Shown: positions 43,850 to 55,514 of the stretch, one piece after another
Layout: each line of letters starts with the position of its first letter
How positions within the stretch are numbered: the first letter of the stretch is position 1
Assembly (NCBI GenBank): GCA_013151645.1
Contig: JAADHU010000045.1
Coordinates: 1-61,489 of the forward strand
DNA length: 61,489 nucleotides
Source: Gammaproteobacteria bacterium
GTDB lineage: Bacteria; Pseudomonadota; Gammaproteobacteria; Steroidobacterales; Woeseiaceae
Direction: 5' to 3'
Translations under genes and position numbers: made by a program
The notes under the pieces: model-generated
What the model was told of the DNA's origin: nothing
The model's database searches: none
The model's input: the letters and a program-made list of their open reading frames with translations, nothing else

Positions 43850-45163
43850 TTGTTTGACCGACCGCAAAGCGGCGAACGCGCGGTATTGATCCACGCCGCT
43901 GCCGACAGAGTTCCTGAGTTACCTGAGCGCGAAGAGTTTGCTGAGCTTGCGGTATCGGCAGGCGCCGTCGTGGTTGACGAGTTGCTCATTGGCCGGCGTC
44001 GACCGGATGCGCGTTTTTTCATAGGCAAAGGCAAGCTTGCCGATCTCCGGGAAATTATCGAGGCGCAAAAAGCGGATCTGGTGATTTGTTATGCGCCCTT
44101 AAGTCCTGGCCAGGAACGAAATCTTGAGCAGGCACTGGAGTGTCGCGTGCTTGATCGCAGCGGCCTCATTCTCGATATATTTGCGCAGCGTGCGCGCAGC
44201 TTTGAAGGCAAGCTGCAAGTGGAGTTGGCGCAGCTACGACACCTTTCTACCCGCCTGATTCGAGGCTGGACGCATCTCGAGCGTCAAAAAGGCGGCATTG
44301 GTCTTCGCGGGCCGGGCGAAACGCAACTGGAAACCGATCGCCGCCTGATTGCACAGCGGATTCGGCAGTTGCGAGAACGCCTCGTACACGTGGATCGACG
44401 TCGCGAGATGAACCGGCAGAATCGCCTTCGGGCCGATATTCCAACGGTTGCGCTGGTTGGCTATACCAATGCCGGGAAATCGACACTTTTCAATGCGTTA
44501 ACGAATGCCGGCGTCTACGTTGAAGACCAGCTTTTTGCGACGCTGGATCCGACCATGCGACGTCTCGAACTGGCCGACGGCAGCGCCGTTATACTGGCCG
44601 ATACGGTTGGTTTTATTCGCGATTTGCCACACGAGCTGATTGCTGCGTTCCGTTCGACGTTGCAGGAGGCGAAAGAGGCGGATTTGATATTGCACCTCAT
44701 CGATGCCAGCGACCCGGGCCGGTGGCAACGCGTCCGGCAGGTCAATGCCGTGCTGAAACAGCTCGATGCGGATAGGGTTCCGCAGATAAGGGTGTACAAT
44801 AAAATCGATAAGCTGAACCGTCGACCGCGGCGTACTAAAAATAGCCAAGGCACCGGACGAGCGGTATGGTTGTCGGCCGTGAGCGGCGAAGGAATCCCGC
44901 TGTTACTGGACGCGATCGGGGGGCGCTTACAACGCAAGATGGTGCACGGCGTTATCCGGCTGCTTCCTTCACAAGGACGGCAACGAGCGCAATTGTTTGA
45001 TTTGGGCGCGGTGACCCGGGAAACAATGATGGAAGAGGGTGGCTGGGAACTTGAACTCGCCCTGGACGAGCGTGATTTTCAACGTTTCATGAAACGTGAA
45101 AGTCTGCTTACGCATTTTTTGGAGCAGGAACCGGCGGCAGCGCCAGTTACTGCAGTAACGTAG
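43850..45163 (+). CDS. hflX: Ribosome-associated GTPase HflX
   Basis: HflX rescues or splits stalled 70S ribosomes. The 437-aa protein has an N-terminal HflX domain (LLIGRRRPDARFFIGKGKLA), a coiled linker with GGIGLRGPGETQLETDRRLI, then the G domain: GYTNAGKSTLFNAL, LFATLDPTMR, DTVGFIRDLPHELI, and NKID. The start is TTG 43850, supported by GGAGGT 7 bp upstream; no in-frame ATG lies near. It is part of the hfq-hflX-hflK-hflC run. Confidence 0.95.
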   Translation: MFDRPQSGERAVLIHAAADRVPELPEREEFAELAVSAGAVVVDELLIGRRRPDARFFIGKGKLADLREIIEAQKADLVICYAPLSPGQERNLEQALECRVLDRSGLILDIFAQRARSFEGKLQVELAQLRHLSTRLIRGWTHLERQKGGIGLRGPGETQLETDRRLIAQRIRQLRERLVHVDRRREMNRQNRLRADIPTVALVGYTNAGKSTLFNALTNAGVYVEDQLFATLDPTMRRLELADGSAVILADTVGFIRDLPHELIAAFRSTLQEAKEADLILHLIDASDPGRWQRVRQVNAVLKQLDADRVPQIRVYNKIDKLNRRPRRTKNSQGTGRAVWLSAVSGEGIPLLLDAIGGRLQRKMVHGVIRLLPSQGRQRAQLFDLGAVTRETMMEEGGWELELALDERDFQRFMKRESLLTHFLEQEPAAAPVTAVT

Positions 45164-45178
45164 AGAAAGATAAAGAAT

Positions 45179-46318
45179 ATGGCCTGGAACGATTCTGGAA
45201 ATGGTAAGGACCCCTGGAACAAAGAGGGTGAAGAGCCAATAGACCTGGACAAGCTTGTTCGGAACTGGCAACGCAAACTCAGCGCAATCCTTGGTGGCGG
45301 TGGTGGAGGCGGCGGCAGCCGTGGCGGGCCGAGTGCCGGCGGCGGCTGGATATTGCCCGTGGTCCTGCTGATTGCCTGGCTGCTGACCGGCTTGTACCGG
45401 GTCGACGAAGCGCAGCGCGGCGTCGTGCAGCGCTTCGGCGCTCACACCGTGACCACGATGCCAGGTCTGCGCTGGCATATTCCTTTTCCGGTCGAAACGG
45501 TCGATCTCGTCAATACCACGGCGGTGGATCGATACGGATTCAGTACGGAAATCCTGACGGCCGATGAGCAGTATGTATTTATTCAGATGGTCGTTCAGTA
45601 CCGTCGTGAGGACCCGGTCAAATACAGTTTCGAGGTGATCAATCCGGAGGGCTCGCTTGAAGACGTGACCGAAAGTGCGTTGCGGGAAGTGGTCGGCACC
45701 AGCACGCTGGAAGTTCTCGTGACGGAGCGTCGTGATGAAATTGCACCGCGCACGCAACGTGTTTTGCAGAGCACCCTGGATGCGTACGGTGCCGGCATTA
45801 CGGTCACCGCCATCAGCCTGGAACGACTCGATTATCCGCAGGCGGTTCAGGACGCGGTTGATGACACGCAAAAAGCGCGCAATGACAGTGATCGAACGAT
45901 TCTGGAAGCTGAGACCTATGCACAGGGCCTGATTCCGGAGGCGCGTGGTACGGCGTCGAGAATTTTGCAGGATGCGGAGGCGTACCGCGATCGTGTCACT
46001 GCGGATGCCAATGGCCGCGCGTCTAGATTCCTGGCGTTGCTGACGGAATACCAAAAGGCGCCGGAAGTAACGCGGGACCGACTCTATCTTGAGGCCGTCG
46101 AACAGGTTTACTCGAACGCCAACAAGGTGATTGTGGATGCCAGTGGCAGTGGCAATTTGATGTACCTGCCGATCGACAAACTGCTTGGCGGAAATAACCG
46201 CCAATCGGATCAAATGGATCCCAACAGTATTTTTAACGCGCAGACATCGGCGCCCGTCACGGATTCAAGCGAAGAGCAGAACGCAGCGCCGCGCAGCAAC
46301 AGGAGGACCCGGCAATGA
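45179..46318 (+). CDS. hflK: FtsH regulator HflK (SPFH/band-7 protein)
   Basis: HflK forms, with HflC, a large membrane cage around the FtsH protease. The 379-aa protein has a Gly-rich N-terminus (a run of eight Gly near residue 40), one transmembrane helix (about 57-76, WILPVVLLIAWLLTGLY) and an SPFH domain beginning RVDEAQRGVVQRFG. A long helical region with ESNDSDRTILEAE-like repeats (ARNDSDRTILEAETYAQG) and a low-complexity tail follow. It overlaps hflC by 4 bp (ATGA), with AGGAGG placed for hflC. Confidence 0.95.
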   Translation: MAWNDSGNGKDPWNKEGEEPIDLDKLVRNWQRKLSAILGGGGGGGGSRGGPSAGGGWILPVVLLIAWLLTGLYRVDEAQRGVVQRFGAHTVTTMPGLRWHIPFPVETVDLVNTTAVDRYGFSTEILTADEQYVFIQMVVQYRREDPVKYSFEVINPEGSLEDVTESALREVVGTSTLEVLVTERRDEIAPRTQRVLQSTLDAYGAGITVTAISLERLDYPQAVQDAVDDTQKARNDSDRTILEAETYAQGLIPEARGTASRILQDAEAYRDRVTADANGRASRFLALLTEYQKAPEVTRDRLYLEAVEQVYSNANKVIVDASGSGNLMYLPIDKLLGGNNRQSDQMDPNSIFNAQTSAPVTDSSEEQNAAPRSNRRTRQ

Positions 46319-47187
46319 GTAACGGAAAATTCGGTGGGCTGGTGATTGCAGGCCTGGCGCTAATCATTCTCGGTATGTCCGTATTCACGGTGAATGAACG
46401 TGATTTGGCGATCAAACTGCAGGTCGGCGAAGTCGTTCGGTCGGACTACGAACCCGGTCTTCATTTCAAAATCCCACTCTTGCAGACGGTCCGCAAATTT
46501 CCCAAACGAATTCTGACGATCACGGACCGGCCCGATCGTATTTTCACGGCAGAACGGCTTGCGTTGCAGGTCGACTTTTTCGTCAAATGGCGAATAGTCG
46601 ATGCCGTACGATTCTATACGTCGACGGGCGGCAGCCTCAATGTAGCGAACGATCGTTTGTCGGAAATCATCAAGAACTCCATCGTGACCGAGTTCGGCAA
46701 GCGCACCGTACAGGAGGCGATCTCGGCCGAACGCGCGGAATTGATGCGCGACATGCTGGCGACGGCGAGCGTCACGGCGGAAGGTCTCGGTATCGAGTTT
46801 GAGGACGTACGAGTCAAACAGGTCGAATTTCCGGATGACGTGCGCAACTCCGTTTACCGACAAATGCGCGAGGAGCGTGGTCGGATCGCCGCCGAACGGC
46901 GTGCGGAGGGTGTCGAAATCGCGGAACAGAAGCGGGCGGCGGCGGATCGGGAGCGAACCGTTATTATTGCGAATGCCAACAGGGATTCACAAATTATCCG
47001 CGGTGAAGGCGATGCGAAGGCCGCGGAAATTTACGCGACGGCCTACTCTAAAGATGCGGAGTTTTACCGCTTCTATCGCAGCATTAACGCGTATCGGAGT
47101 TCGGTGGGCAGGTCGGGCGATATCATGGTCATCAACCCGGACAACGAGTTTTTTCGTTATCTAAATAACTCGAAAGGGACCCGGTAA
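46315..47187 (+). CDS. hflC: FtsH regulator HflC (SPFH/band-7 protein)
   Basis: The protein is 290 aa. One N-terminal transmembrane helix (about 8-25) leads to an SPFH domain with FTVNERDLAIKLQVGEVV, FPKRILTITDRPDRIFTAE and KQVEFPDDVRNSVYRQMREE. The C-terminal helix has RVIIANANRDSQIIRGEGDAKAAEI-like text. It partners HflK in the periplasmic-facing cage that controls FtsH. Translation is coupled to hflK. DUF2065 and purA follow on the same strand. Confidence 0.95.
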   Translation: MSNGKFGGLVIAGLALIILGMSVFTVNERDLAIKLQVGEVVRSDYEPGLHFKIPLLQTVRKFPKRILTITDRPDRIFTAERLALQVDFFVKWRIVDAVRFYTSTGGSLNVANDRLSEIIKNSIVTEFGKRTVQEAISAERAELMRDMLATASVTAEGLGIEFEDVRVKQVEFPDDVRNSVYRQMREERGRIAAERRAEGVEIAEQKRAAADRERTVIIANANRDSQIIRGEGDAKAAEIYATAYSKDAEFYRFYRSINAYRSSVGRSGDIMVINPDNEFFRYLNNSKGTR

Positions 47188-47223
47188 GATATATTCCGTC
47201 ACGCTTGCAAAGTGAGCGATGTA

Positions 47224-47412
47224 ATGTGGCAGGATATATTGACCGCGTTCGCGCTGTATCTCATTCTTGAGGGAATGATACCGTTTATCAGTCCAGGACG
47301 ATTTCGACGCACGGTGGAACTGATCGCAAAGCTTGGTGATAATAGTCTTCGTAAAGCAGGGCTGGTCGCCATGGCGGCCGGTCTCGCGATGTTGTTCATT
47401 GTCCGGTCATAA
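47224..47412 (+). CDS. DUF2065 (YjeT-like) small membrane protein
   Basis: The protein is 62 aa with two hydrophobic helices around FALYLILEGMIPFISP and LVAMAAGLAMLFIV. The LILEG-x-x-P-x-x-P pattern is the DUF2065 hallmark. E. coli YjeT lies in the same place between hflC and purA. Its function is unknown; the location suggests a link to the HflKC complex. I start at ATG 47224 by alignment with YjeT; GTG 47212 is also open. Confidence 0.9.
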   Translation: MWQDILTAFALYLILEGMIPFISPGRFRRTVELIAKLGDNSLRKAGLVAMAAGLAMLFIVRS

Positions 47413-47432
47413 GTCGACCTCGAGAAGCGTAA

Positions 47433-50808
<3,376 letters not shown>

Positions 50809-50897
50809 AATTTCAGCCCAATCCCAGGAAGCTTTATCGACACTAACAGCATTAATGCGGACTTGCTGTATTGTTATGACATAAGAACCAGCTGTCC

Positions 50898-52013
50898 ATG
50901 GCGACTCGTAAAAGCCCTTCGGCACACATTTGGGACGATGTATTGACGAACAGGAAAAGAGCATTGTTATTCAAGGCGGGGAAGAGCGCCTATGACGAGA
51001 TTCGTCAGCACGGATTTTCAGAAGATCGGATTGGCACGCTCGTGGGTGCTTCGGGCGGTGCGAAATGGCTGGTCCTGAGCCAGATCGATCGGGTAATTCT
51101 TCGGCGCGTTGTACCGAAGATTCCCGGACCCCTGCATTTACTGGGTTCGTCCATCGGCGCCTGGCGGTTTGCCTGTTACGCTCAAGAGGACCCGGTCGCG
51201 GCGATCGCTCGCTTTGAGCGCGCCTACGTCGAGCAACGATATTCCGAAAAACCGGATGCAAAGGAGATCAGCGACGTTGGTCGCGCGACGCTCGAATTGA
51301 TTCTTGGCGATACCGGCGTAGAAGAAATTTTATCGCACCCGCGCATGCGGACACACGTCATGACGGTGCGGAGCCGACACATTACTTCGTCCGATCTTCG
51401 ACCTTTGCTGGCCGTCGGCCTGTTGACGGCAATGGCGGCCAATCTGTTGCATCGTCGTTTGCTGGGTGGGTTCTTCTCCCGAGGCCTATTTTTCGACCCC
51501 CGAGATCGCCCGCCGTTTTACGACGTTAGCGGTTTTCCCATTGACCGCATCGCGTTGTCTGCAGAAAACCTGCAAGACGCTATTATCGCGTCAGGCTCGA
51601 TCCCGATGGTTCTGCAAGGCGTGCGCGGTATTCACGGAGCGCCGGGTGGCACCTATCGGGATGGCGGCGTGATTGACTATCACCTGGATATGCCAACGGC
51701 CGCCGCCGATCGTATCGCGTTTTTCCCGCACTTTTTTAACTGGCTCAAACCGGGTTGGTTCGATCGGTCACTTGCATGGCGCAAGGTGAAGCCACAGCAC
51801 CTCGACAGAACGGTGTTGCTTTGTCCCTCGCCGGAATTCATTTCACGATTGCCGGACGGTAAGGTGCCGGATCGTACTGACTTCGTGCGCATGTCGACTG
51901 AGCGCCGAATCAGGGTGTGGCACGACGTGGTTGACGCGTGCAAGGAGCTTGCCGACGAATTTAACGATGTTCTTGATAAGGACCAGCTGGCGGCGAGGCT
52001 GCAGCCTTTGTGA
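50898..52013 (+). CDS. Patatin-like phospholipase
   Basis: The protein is 371 aa. The oxyanion loop is GTLVGASGGAKWLVL, the nucleophile elbow GSSIG (Ser85 in LLGSSIGAWRFAC), and the Asp of the dyad is in GGTYRDGGVIDYH near residue 255. Patatin-type enzymes hydrolyse acyl esters of phospholipids or neutral lipids. There is no signal peptide, so it is likely cytoplasmic or membrane-peripheral. It is divergent from the LVIVD gene (89-bp gap) and upstream of an alpha/beta hydrolase and a WS/DGAT, suggesting lipid turnover or storage. Confidence 0.85.
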   Translation: MATRKSPSAHIWDDVLTNRKRALLFKAGKSAYDEIRQHGFSEDRIGTLVGASGGAKWLVLSQIDRVILRRVVPKIPGPLHLLGSSIGAWRFACYAQEDPVAAIARFERAYVEQRYSEKPDAKEISDVGRATLELILGDTGVEEILSHPRMRTHVMTVRSRHITSSDLRPLLAVGLLTAMAANLLHRRLLGGFFSRGLFFDPRDRPPFYDVSGFPIDRIALSAENLQDAIIASGSIPMVLQGVRGIHGAPGGTYRDGGVIDYHLDMPTAAADRIAFFPHFFNWLKPGWFDRSLAWRKVKPQHLDRTVLLCPSPEFISRLPDGKVPDRTDFVRMSTERRIRVWHDVVDACKELADEFNDVLDKDQLAARLQPL

Positions 52014-52210
52014 TGGTGCATTTGCCTGGGCTGCCGGTATATGCGCACGTCATGAGTGTGTTCGCGGCTGGCGCGGAGGTGGTCAGCGCTTCAGTACAAC
52101 ATTTTTGGAAAATGCTGCAGTGCAAAAGTCAAGCGCTAATATCTTTATAACCTATTGTTTTTAAAGTAAAATATAGCTGAGATATCCGTTCTGAAGCCGG
52201 CACTTTGGTG

Positions 52211-52216
52211 TATAAT
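52211..52216 (+). promoter_or_regulatory. Perfect -10 element of the alpha/beta hydrolase gene
   Basis: TATAAT is preceded by TTGG-TG and sits 6 bp before the GTG at 52223. The upstream 60 bp are AT-rich. The best -35 candidate, TTCTGA (52189-52194, 16-bp spacing), is weak. Confidence 0.5.
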
Positions 52217-52222
52217 GGCCGA

Positions 52223-53023
52223 GTGGAAGAGACGATTTCACAACTTGATGAAACCGCTGCGGGCGACGACCGTCCCACCGCGCCGTCCTGGCTGTGGTCA
52301 CTGCTTGAAGCGCCGCGCGCGCTGGTCGAGGCCGGCAGCCTGTTGTCGGCACGGGCGATGTTGCACAATCTGCCTGCCGGTGATGGCCACGCGGTAATGA
52401 CCTTGCCCGGCTTTCTTGCCTCTGATCGTTCAATGCGAACGGTGCGCAGCTATTTGCGGCACTGGGACTACGACGCCCAGCGCTGGGAACTGGGTCGCAA
52501 TCTCGGTTTATCCCATTCGCGGGATATTGAAGAAATGCTTGACGATCGCCTGCGCCTCATTCACGAGCAATCGGGCAGCAAAGTCAGCTTGATCGGCTGG
52601 AGTCTCGGCGGCATGTTCGCGCGCGAGCTCGCACGGCGTAATCCTGAGCGCGTGCGCTCGGTCATCACGCTGGGCAGTCCGATTGGCGATCCCAAGGGCA
52701 CCAATGCCTGGCGACTTTTCGAGATTGTGTCCGGCATCAATATCGACCACGAATACATTCAGCAGCGTGTCGAGCAACTGCGAGAGCCGATCCACGATAT
52801 CCCGATGACGGCGATCTACAGCAAGAGTGACGCCGTCGTTTCGGCGGAGATCGCTAAACTCCCGCCGGGCACAAACATCGAAAACATCGGCGTTACCGCG
52901 AGTCATTTCGGTATGGGCTACAATCCTGCCGTGTTTTTCGTCATTGCTGATCGCCTGCGGCAAATGGAGGGCGAGTGGCAGTCGTTCAAGATTAACGGAC
53001 TGCGAAATTTCTTCTATCATTGA
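52223..53023 (+). CDS. Alpha/beta-fold hydrolase (lipase/PHA-synthase-like)
   Basis: The protein is 266 aa. The nucleophile elbow is SLIGWSLGGMFARELAR (Ser127), with MTLPGFLASDRSM upstream, an Asp candidate in AIYSKSDAVVSAE and His in VTASHFGMGYNP completing a triad. The helix before the elbow, IEEMLDDRLRLIHEQSGSKV, is typical of triacylglycerol lipases. The GTG at 52223 is chosen because a perfect TATAAT at 52211 puts the transcript start on it; the frame is open six codons further to a TTG. The gene lies 53 bp before the WS/DGAT gene. Confidence 0.82.
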   Translation: MEETISQLDETAAGDDRPTAPSWLWSLLEAPRALVEAGSLLSARAMLHNLPAGDGHAVMTLPGFLASDRSMRTVRSYLRHWDYDAQRWELGRNLGLSHSRDIEEMLDDRLRLIHEQSGSKVSLIGWSLGGMFARELARRNPERVRSVITLGSPIGDPKGTNAWRLFEIVSGINIDHEYIQQRVEQLREPIHDIPMTAIYSKSDAVVSAEIAKLPPGTNIENIGVTASHFGMGYNPAVFFVIADRLRQMEGEWQSFKINGLRNFFYH

Positions 53024-53076
53024 GGGTAGTACACCTTCCGGCCAGATAAATTTGGTCAATCACTGAGAGTCACGCC

Positions 53077-54588
53077 ATGCAACAGCTTTCCGGGATGGAT
53101 TCTTCATTCTTATATATGGAGACCGGTTCGACGCCGATGCACATCGGCAGCCTGACGATATACGACCAGAGCAGCGCACCCGGCGGTCAGGTTACGTTCA
53201 AGGAAATACTGGAGTTCTTCAGCTCCCGACTGCACAAGGCGCGCGCTTTTCGACAGCGCCTGGCACGGGTTCCACTGAGCCTGGACAATCCTTACTGGAT
53301 TGAGGATCCGGATTTCGACCTGGAATTTCATGTTCGTCACATTGCTTTGCCAAGCCCGGGCGACTGGCGGCAACTGTGTATCCAGGCCGCAAGGCTGCAC
53401 GCGCGACCGCTGGACAGGAACAAACCGTTGTGGGAGGCGTATGTCATAGAGGGGCTGGACAATGTCGAAGGTGTCCCCAAGGGCAGCTTTGCGCTAGTGA
53501 CCAAAATTCATCACGCGGCTATCGACGGTGTTTCGGGTGCGGAAATAATGGCGGCAATCCATGATCTGACCCCGGATGCGGAGGTCGAAGGTCCGCTTCA
53601 TCCGTGGGCGCCGGAACGTATTCCGACCGGTGTGGAACTGCTGACAAAGGCGGCGTTAAATACGCTCACTGCGCCGGCGAAATTCAGCAAATTGCTGTAT
53701 CGATCCGCACCGTCGGTCGCAAAAGTCATCGCCGGGCTATCTTCCCGCCAATTGAAATTGCCGGTGAGGGTGCCGCGGACCCGCTTTAACGGCAGAGTGT
53801 CACCGCACCGGGTTTTCGATGGTCGCGCCTTCGACCTCAATGAAATAAAGGCGATCAAGAATTCGCAGCCGGGCACGACGGTCAATGATGTCATGGTAAC
53901 CATTTGCGGCGGGGCGCTACGCAAGTATCTGCACGCGAAAAATGAGTTGCCGACCGAATCGCTGGTCGCCATGGCGCCGATGTCAGTTCGTCCCGACAGC
54001 GAGCGTACTGCTGCAGGCAACCTGGTGACCGCGATGAGTCTGCCGGTTCGCAGCGATATTGAAGATCCTCTGGAGCGTCTGCTGGCCGTGCATCGGGAAA
54101 GTGATCAGGCCAAGAAACTGACTTATACAATGGGTCCGAATCTGGCGGCAGACGCGGCCGAATTCCTGCCCACTACGGTGTCCGGTTTTTTTGCCCGTAC
54201 CTACGCCAGCTCAGGACTGGTCGATCGCATACCACCGCTGGTGAACACGGTGATTACGAACGTACCCGGCGTCAACATGCCGCTCTACTCCATGGGCTCA
54301 CGAATGGTGGCGAATTACGGATTGGGTCCGGTGGTCCACGGCATTGGTCTGTTTCAGCCAATACTCAGTTGCAATAACACGATTACGATCAGTGCGGTCG
54401 CGGATCGCAGTATGATGCCGGACCCGGCATTTTATGCGGACTGCCTGCAGTCATCCTTCGATGAACTGAAAGCAGCGACCATTGATCGTCCTCCGGTCAA
54501 GAAGAAAAAAAAGCGGGCGACGCCAAAAAAGAAAATTGCCGCAGCGAAAAAGTCGGGCAACGGTGATGCGCGACCGCCGGCCGCCTGA
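53077..54588 (+). CDS. Wax ester synthase/diacylglycerol acyltransferase (WS/DGAT)
   Basis: The protein is 503 aa. The catalytic HHAAIDG (His145-Gly151, HHxxxDG) is intact. MQQLSGMDSSFLYMETGSTP, FHVRHIALPSPGDWRQL, PLDRNKPLWEAYVIEGL and TNVPGVNMPLYSMGSRM are all family marks. It makes wax esters or triacylglycerols from acyl-CoA as storage lipid, in the cytoplasm at the membrane. The C-terminal about 30 residues are Lys/Ala/Pro-rich (KKKKKRATPKKK), which is not part of the enzyme fold. Patatin and alpha/beta-hydrolase genes upstream could mobilise the product. Confidence 0.92.
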   Translation: MQQLSGMDSSFLYMETGSTPMHIGSLTIYDQSSAPGGQVTFKEILEFFSSRLHKARAFRQRLARVPLSLDNPYWIEDPDFDLEFHVRHIALPSPGDWRQLCIQAARLHARPLDRNKPLWEAYVIEGLDNVEGVPKGSFALVTKIHHAAIDGVSGAEIMAAIHDLTPDAEVEGPLHPWAPERIPTGVELLTKAALNTLTAPAKFSKLLYRSAPSVAKVIAGLSSRQLKLPVRVPRTRFNGRVSPHRVFDGRAFDLNEIKAIKNSQPGTTVNDVMVTICGGALRKYLHAKNELPTESLVAMAPMSVRPDSERTAAGNLVTAMSLPVRSDIEDPLERLLAVHRESDQAKKLTYTMGPNLAADAAEFLPTTVSGFFARTYASSGLVDRIPPLVNTVITNVPGVNMPLYSMGSRMVANYGLGPVVHGIGLFQPILSCNNTITISAVADRSMMPDPAFYADCLQSSFDELKAATIDRPPVKKKKKRATPKKKIAAAKKSGNGDARPPAA

Positions 54589-54601
54589 CGCATAATATAT
54601 C

Positions 54602-54617
54602 TGTGAATGTGTTCACA
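54602..54617 (+). promoter_or_regulatory. CRP/Vfr-type binding site
   Basis: TGTGA-N6-TCACA matches the CRP consensus half-sites perfectly, and the six-base spacer is palindromic in its outer bases. The centre is at 54609.5, 41.5 bp before the predicted start site at 54651. Confidence 0.65.
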
Positions 54618-54635
54618 TCCGATTCAGGCAGAGCT

Positions 54636-54644
54636 TGCTAAATT
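54636..54644 (+). promoter_or_regulatory. Extended -10 promoter of the DUF2799 gene
   Basis: TGCTAAATT is an extended -10 (TG-N-TAAATT). It has no consensus -35, whose place is taken by the CRP-like site. The predicted start is near 54651, giving a leader of about 41 nt with GGGAG before the GTG. Confidence 0.55.
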
Positions 54645-54691
54645 CGTTCAGCAAGGGTATTCGTCGTGGAATATTCACCTGGGAGCAGAAT

Positions 54692-55324
54692 GTGAAGACT
54701 AAATGGGCCGGCTTGTTTCTAATAGGCTCGATGCTCGCGATAAGCGGTTGCGCATCGATGAGTGCGGATGAATGCCTGACCAGTGACTGGCGTGGCATTG
54801 GTTTCGAGGATGGTGCCCTGGGTTACACGGCAGGTCGTCTCAGTCAGCATCGCAAAGCCTGCGCCAAGTTTGGTGTTACACCGGATTGGCAAGCGTACCA
54901 GGATGGTCGCGTTGAAGGACTCCGTGAGTACTGTCAACCGCAAACGGGTTTCAATCTGGGTGTGGGCGGAGGCAAGTATAACGGCGTCTGCTCAATCGAT
55001 CAGGAGGCCGACTTTCTGGATGCGTTCAGATCCGGCAGTCAGCTATACACTCTGCGATCGAATGTGGATTCTACGAATGCCCAAATCAATACGAAACGAC
55101 ATGAGCTCGAAAAAGTGGTCGTTTTGATTCGTGACGCAGAAGCGGGCGTCATCGCCACCGAGACGACGGTGCAGGATCGGGTCTTGCTGCTCGCCGATCT
55201 GAAGCGTTTTGCGGCGCGTACCGGGCAACTTGAATCTGAAATCGATAGGCTAATCGAGAGTCGCGGCATTTATGAACAGCAGTTGGCCTCGTACGAAGCG
55301 GTGCTTGCGGATACCAGTTACTAG
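54692..55324 (+). CDS. DUF2799 lipoprotein
   Basis: The protein is 210 aa. The signal peptide ends in ISGC (acylated Cys20). The DUF2799 part is ECLTSDWRGIGFEDGALGYT, then CAKFGVTPDWQAYQDGRVEG and LREYCQPQTGFNLG. The remaining about 85 residues are a predicted coiled coil (TNAQINTKRHELEKVVVLIR; LESEIDRLIESRGIYEQQLA). The function is unknown. GTG 54692 is chosen for GGGAG six bases upstream. The TAG stop is the first triplet of the 174-bp repeat that follows, so the natural C-terminus may have been altered by that insertion. Confidence 0.82.
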   Translation: MKTKWAGLFLIGSMLAISGCASMSADECLTSDWRGIGFEDGALGYTAGRLSQHRKACAKFGVTPDWQAYQDGRVEGLREYCQPQTGFNLGVGGGKYNGVCSIDQEADFLDAFRSGSQLYTLRSNVDSTNAQINTKRHELEKVVVLIRDAEAGVIATETTVQDRVLLLADLKRFAARTGQLESEIDRLIESRGIYEQQLASYEAVLADTSY

Positions 55325-55495
55325 CAGTCTGTTGAAAAAACCATCCATGGTATTTTCAACACCGCAATTCGAAAAACGTCGTTTTCGAATTGCTCACATT
55401 TTCAATGGCTAATGGCTTGCAGCCATCGAAAATGACGGTACATCCCTGTACCGTTCGCAGCCCGCCGAAAAACGGTGTTTTTCAACAGGCTGCTA
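55322..55495. repeat. 174-bp four-hairpin palindromic element (MITE-like)
   Basis: The ends TAGCAGTCTGTTGAAAAA (55322-55339) and TTTTTCAACAGGCTGCTA (55478-55495) are inverted copies with one mismatch. Inside are further stems: GCAATTCGAAAA/TTTTCGAATTGC, ATGGCT/AGCCAT, and ACGGTACA/TGTACCGT around TCCC. No open frame is present. It supplies the stop of the upstream lipoprotein gene and ends 19 bp before the convergent symporter stop, so it may also terminate both transcripts. Confidence 0.85.
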
Positions 55496-55514
55496 GGTAA
55501 ATACGGCCGCCGTT

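Noticed and set aside
44969-46213. 414-codon minus-strand frame opposite hflX/hflK
   Set aside because: Mirror frame of two certain genes; no ribosome-binding site or recognisable domain.
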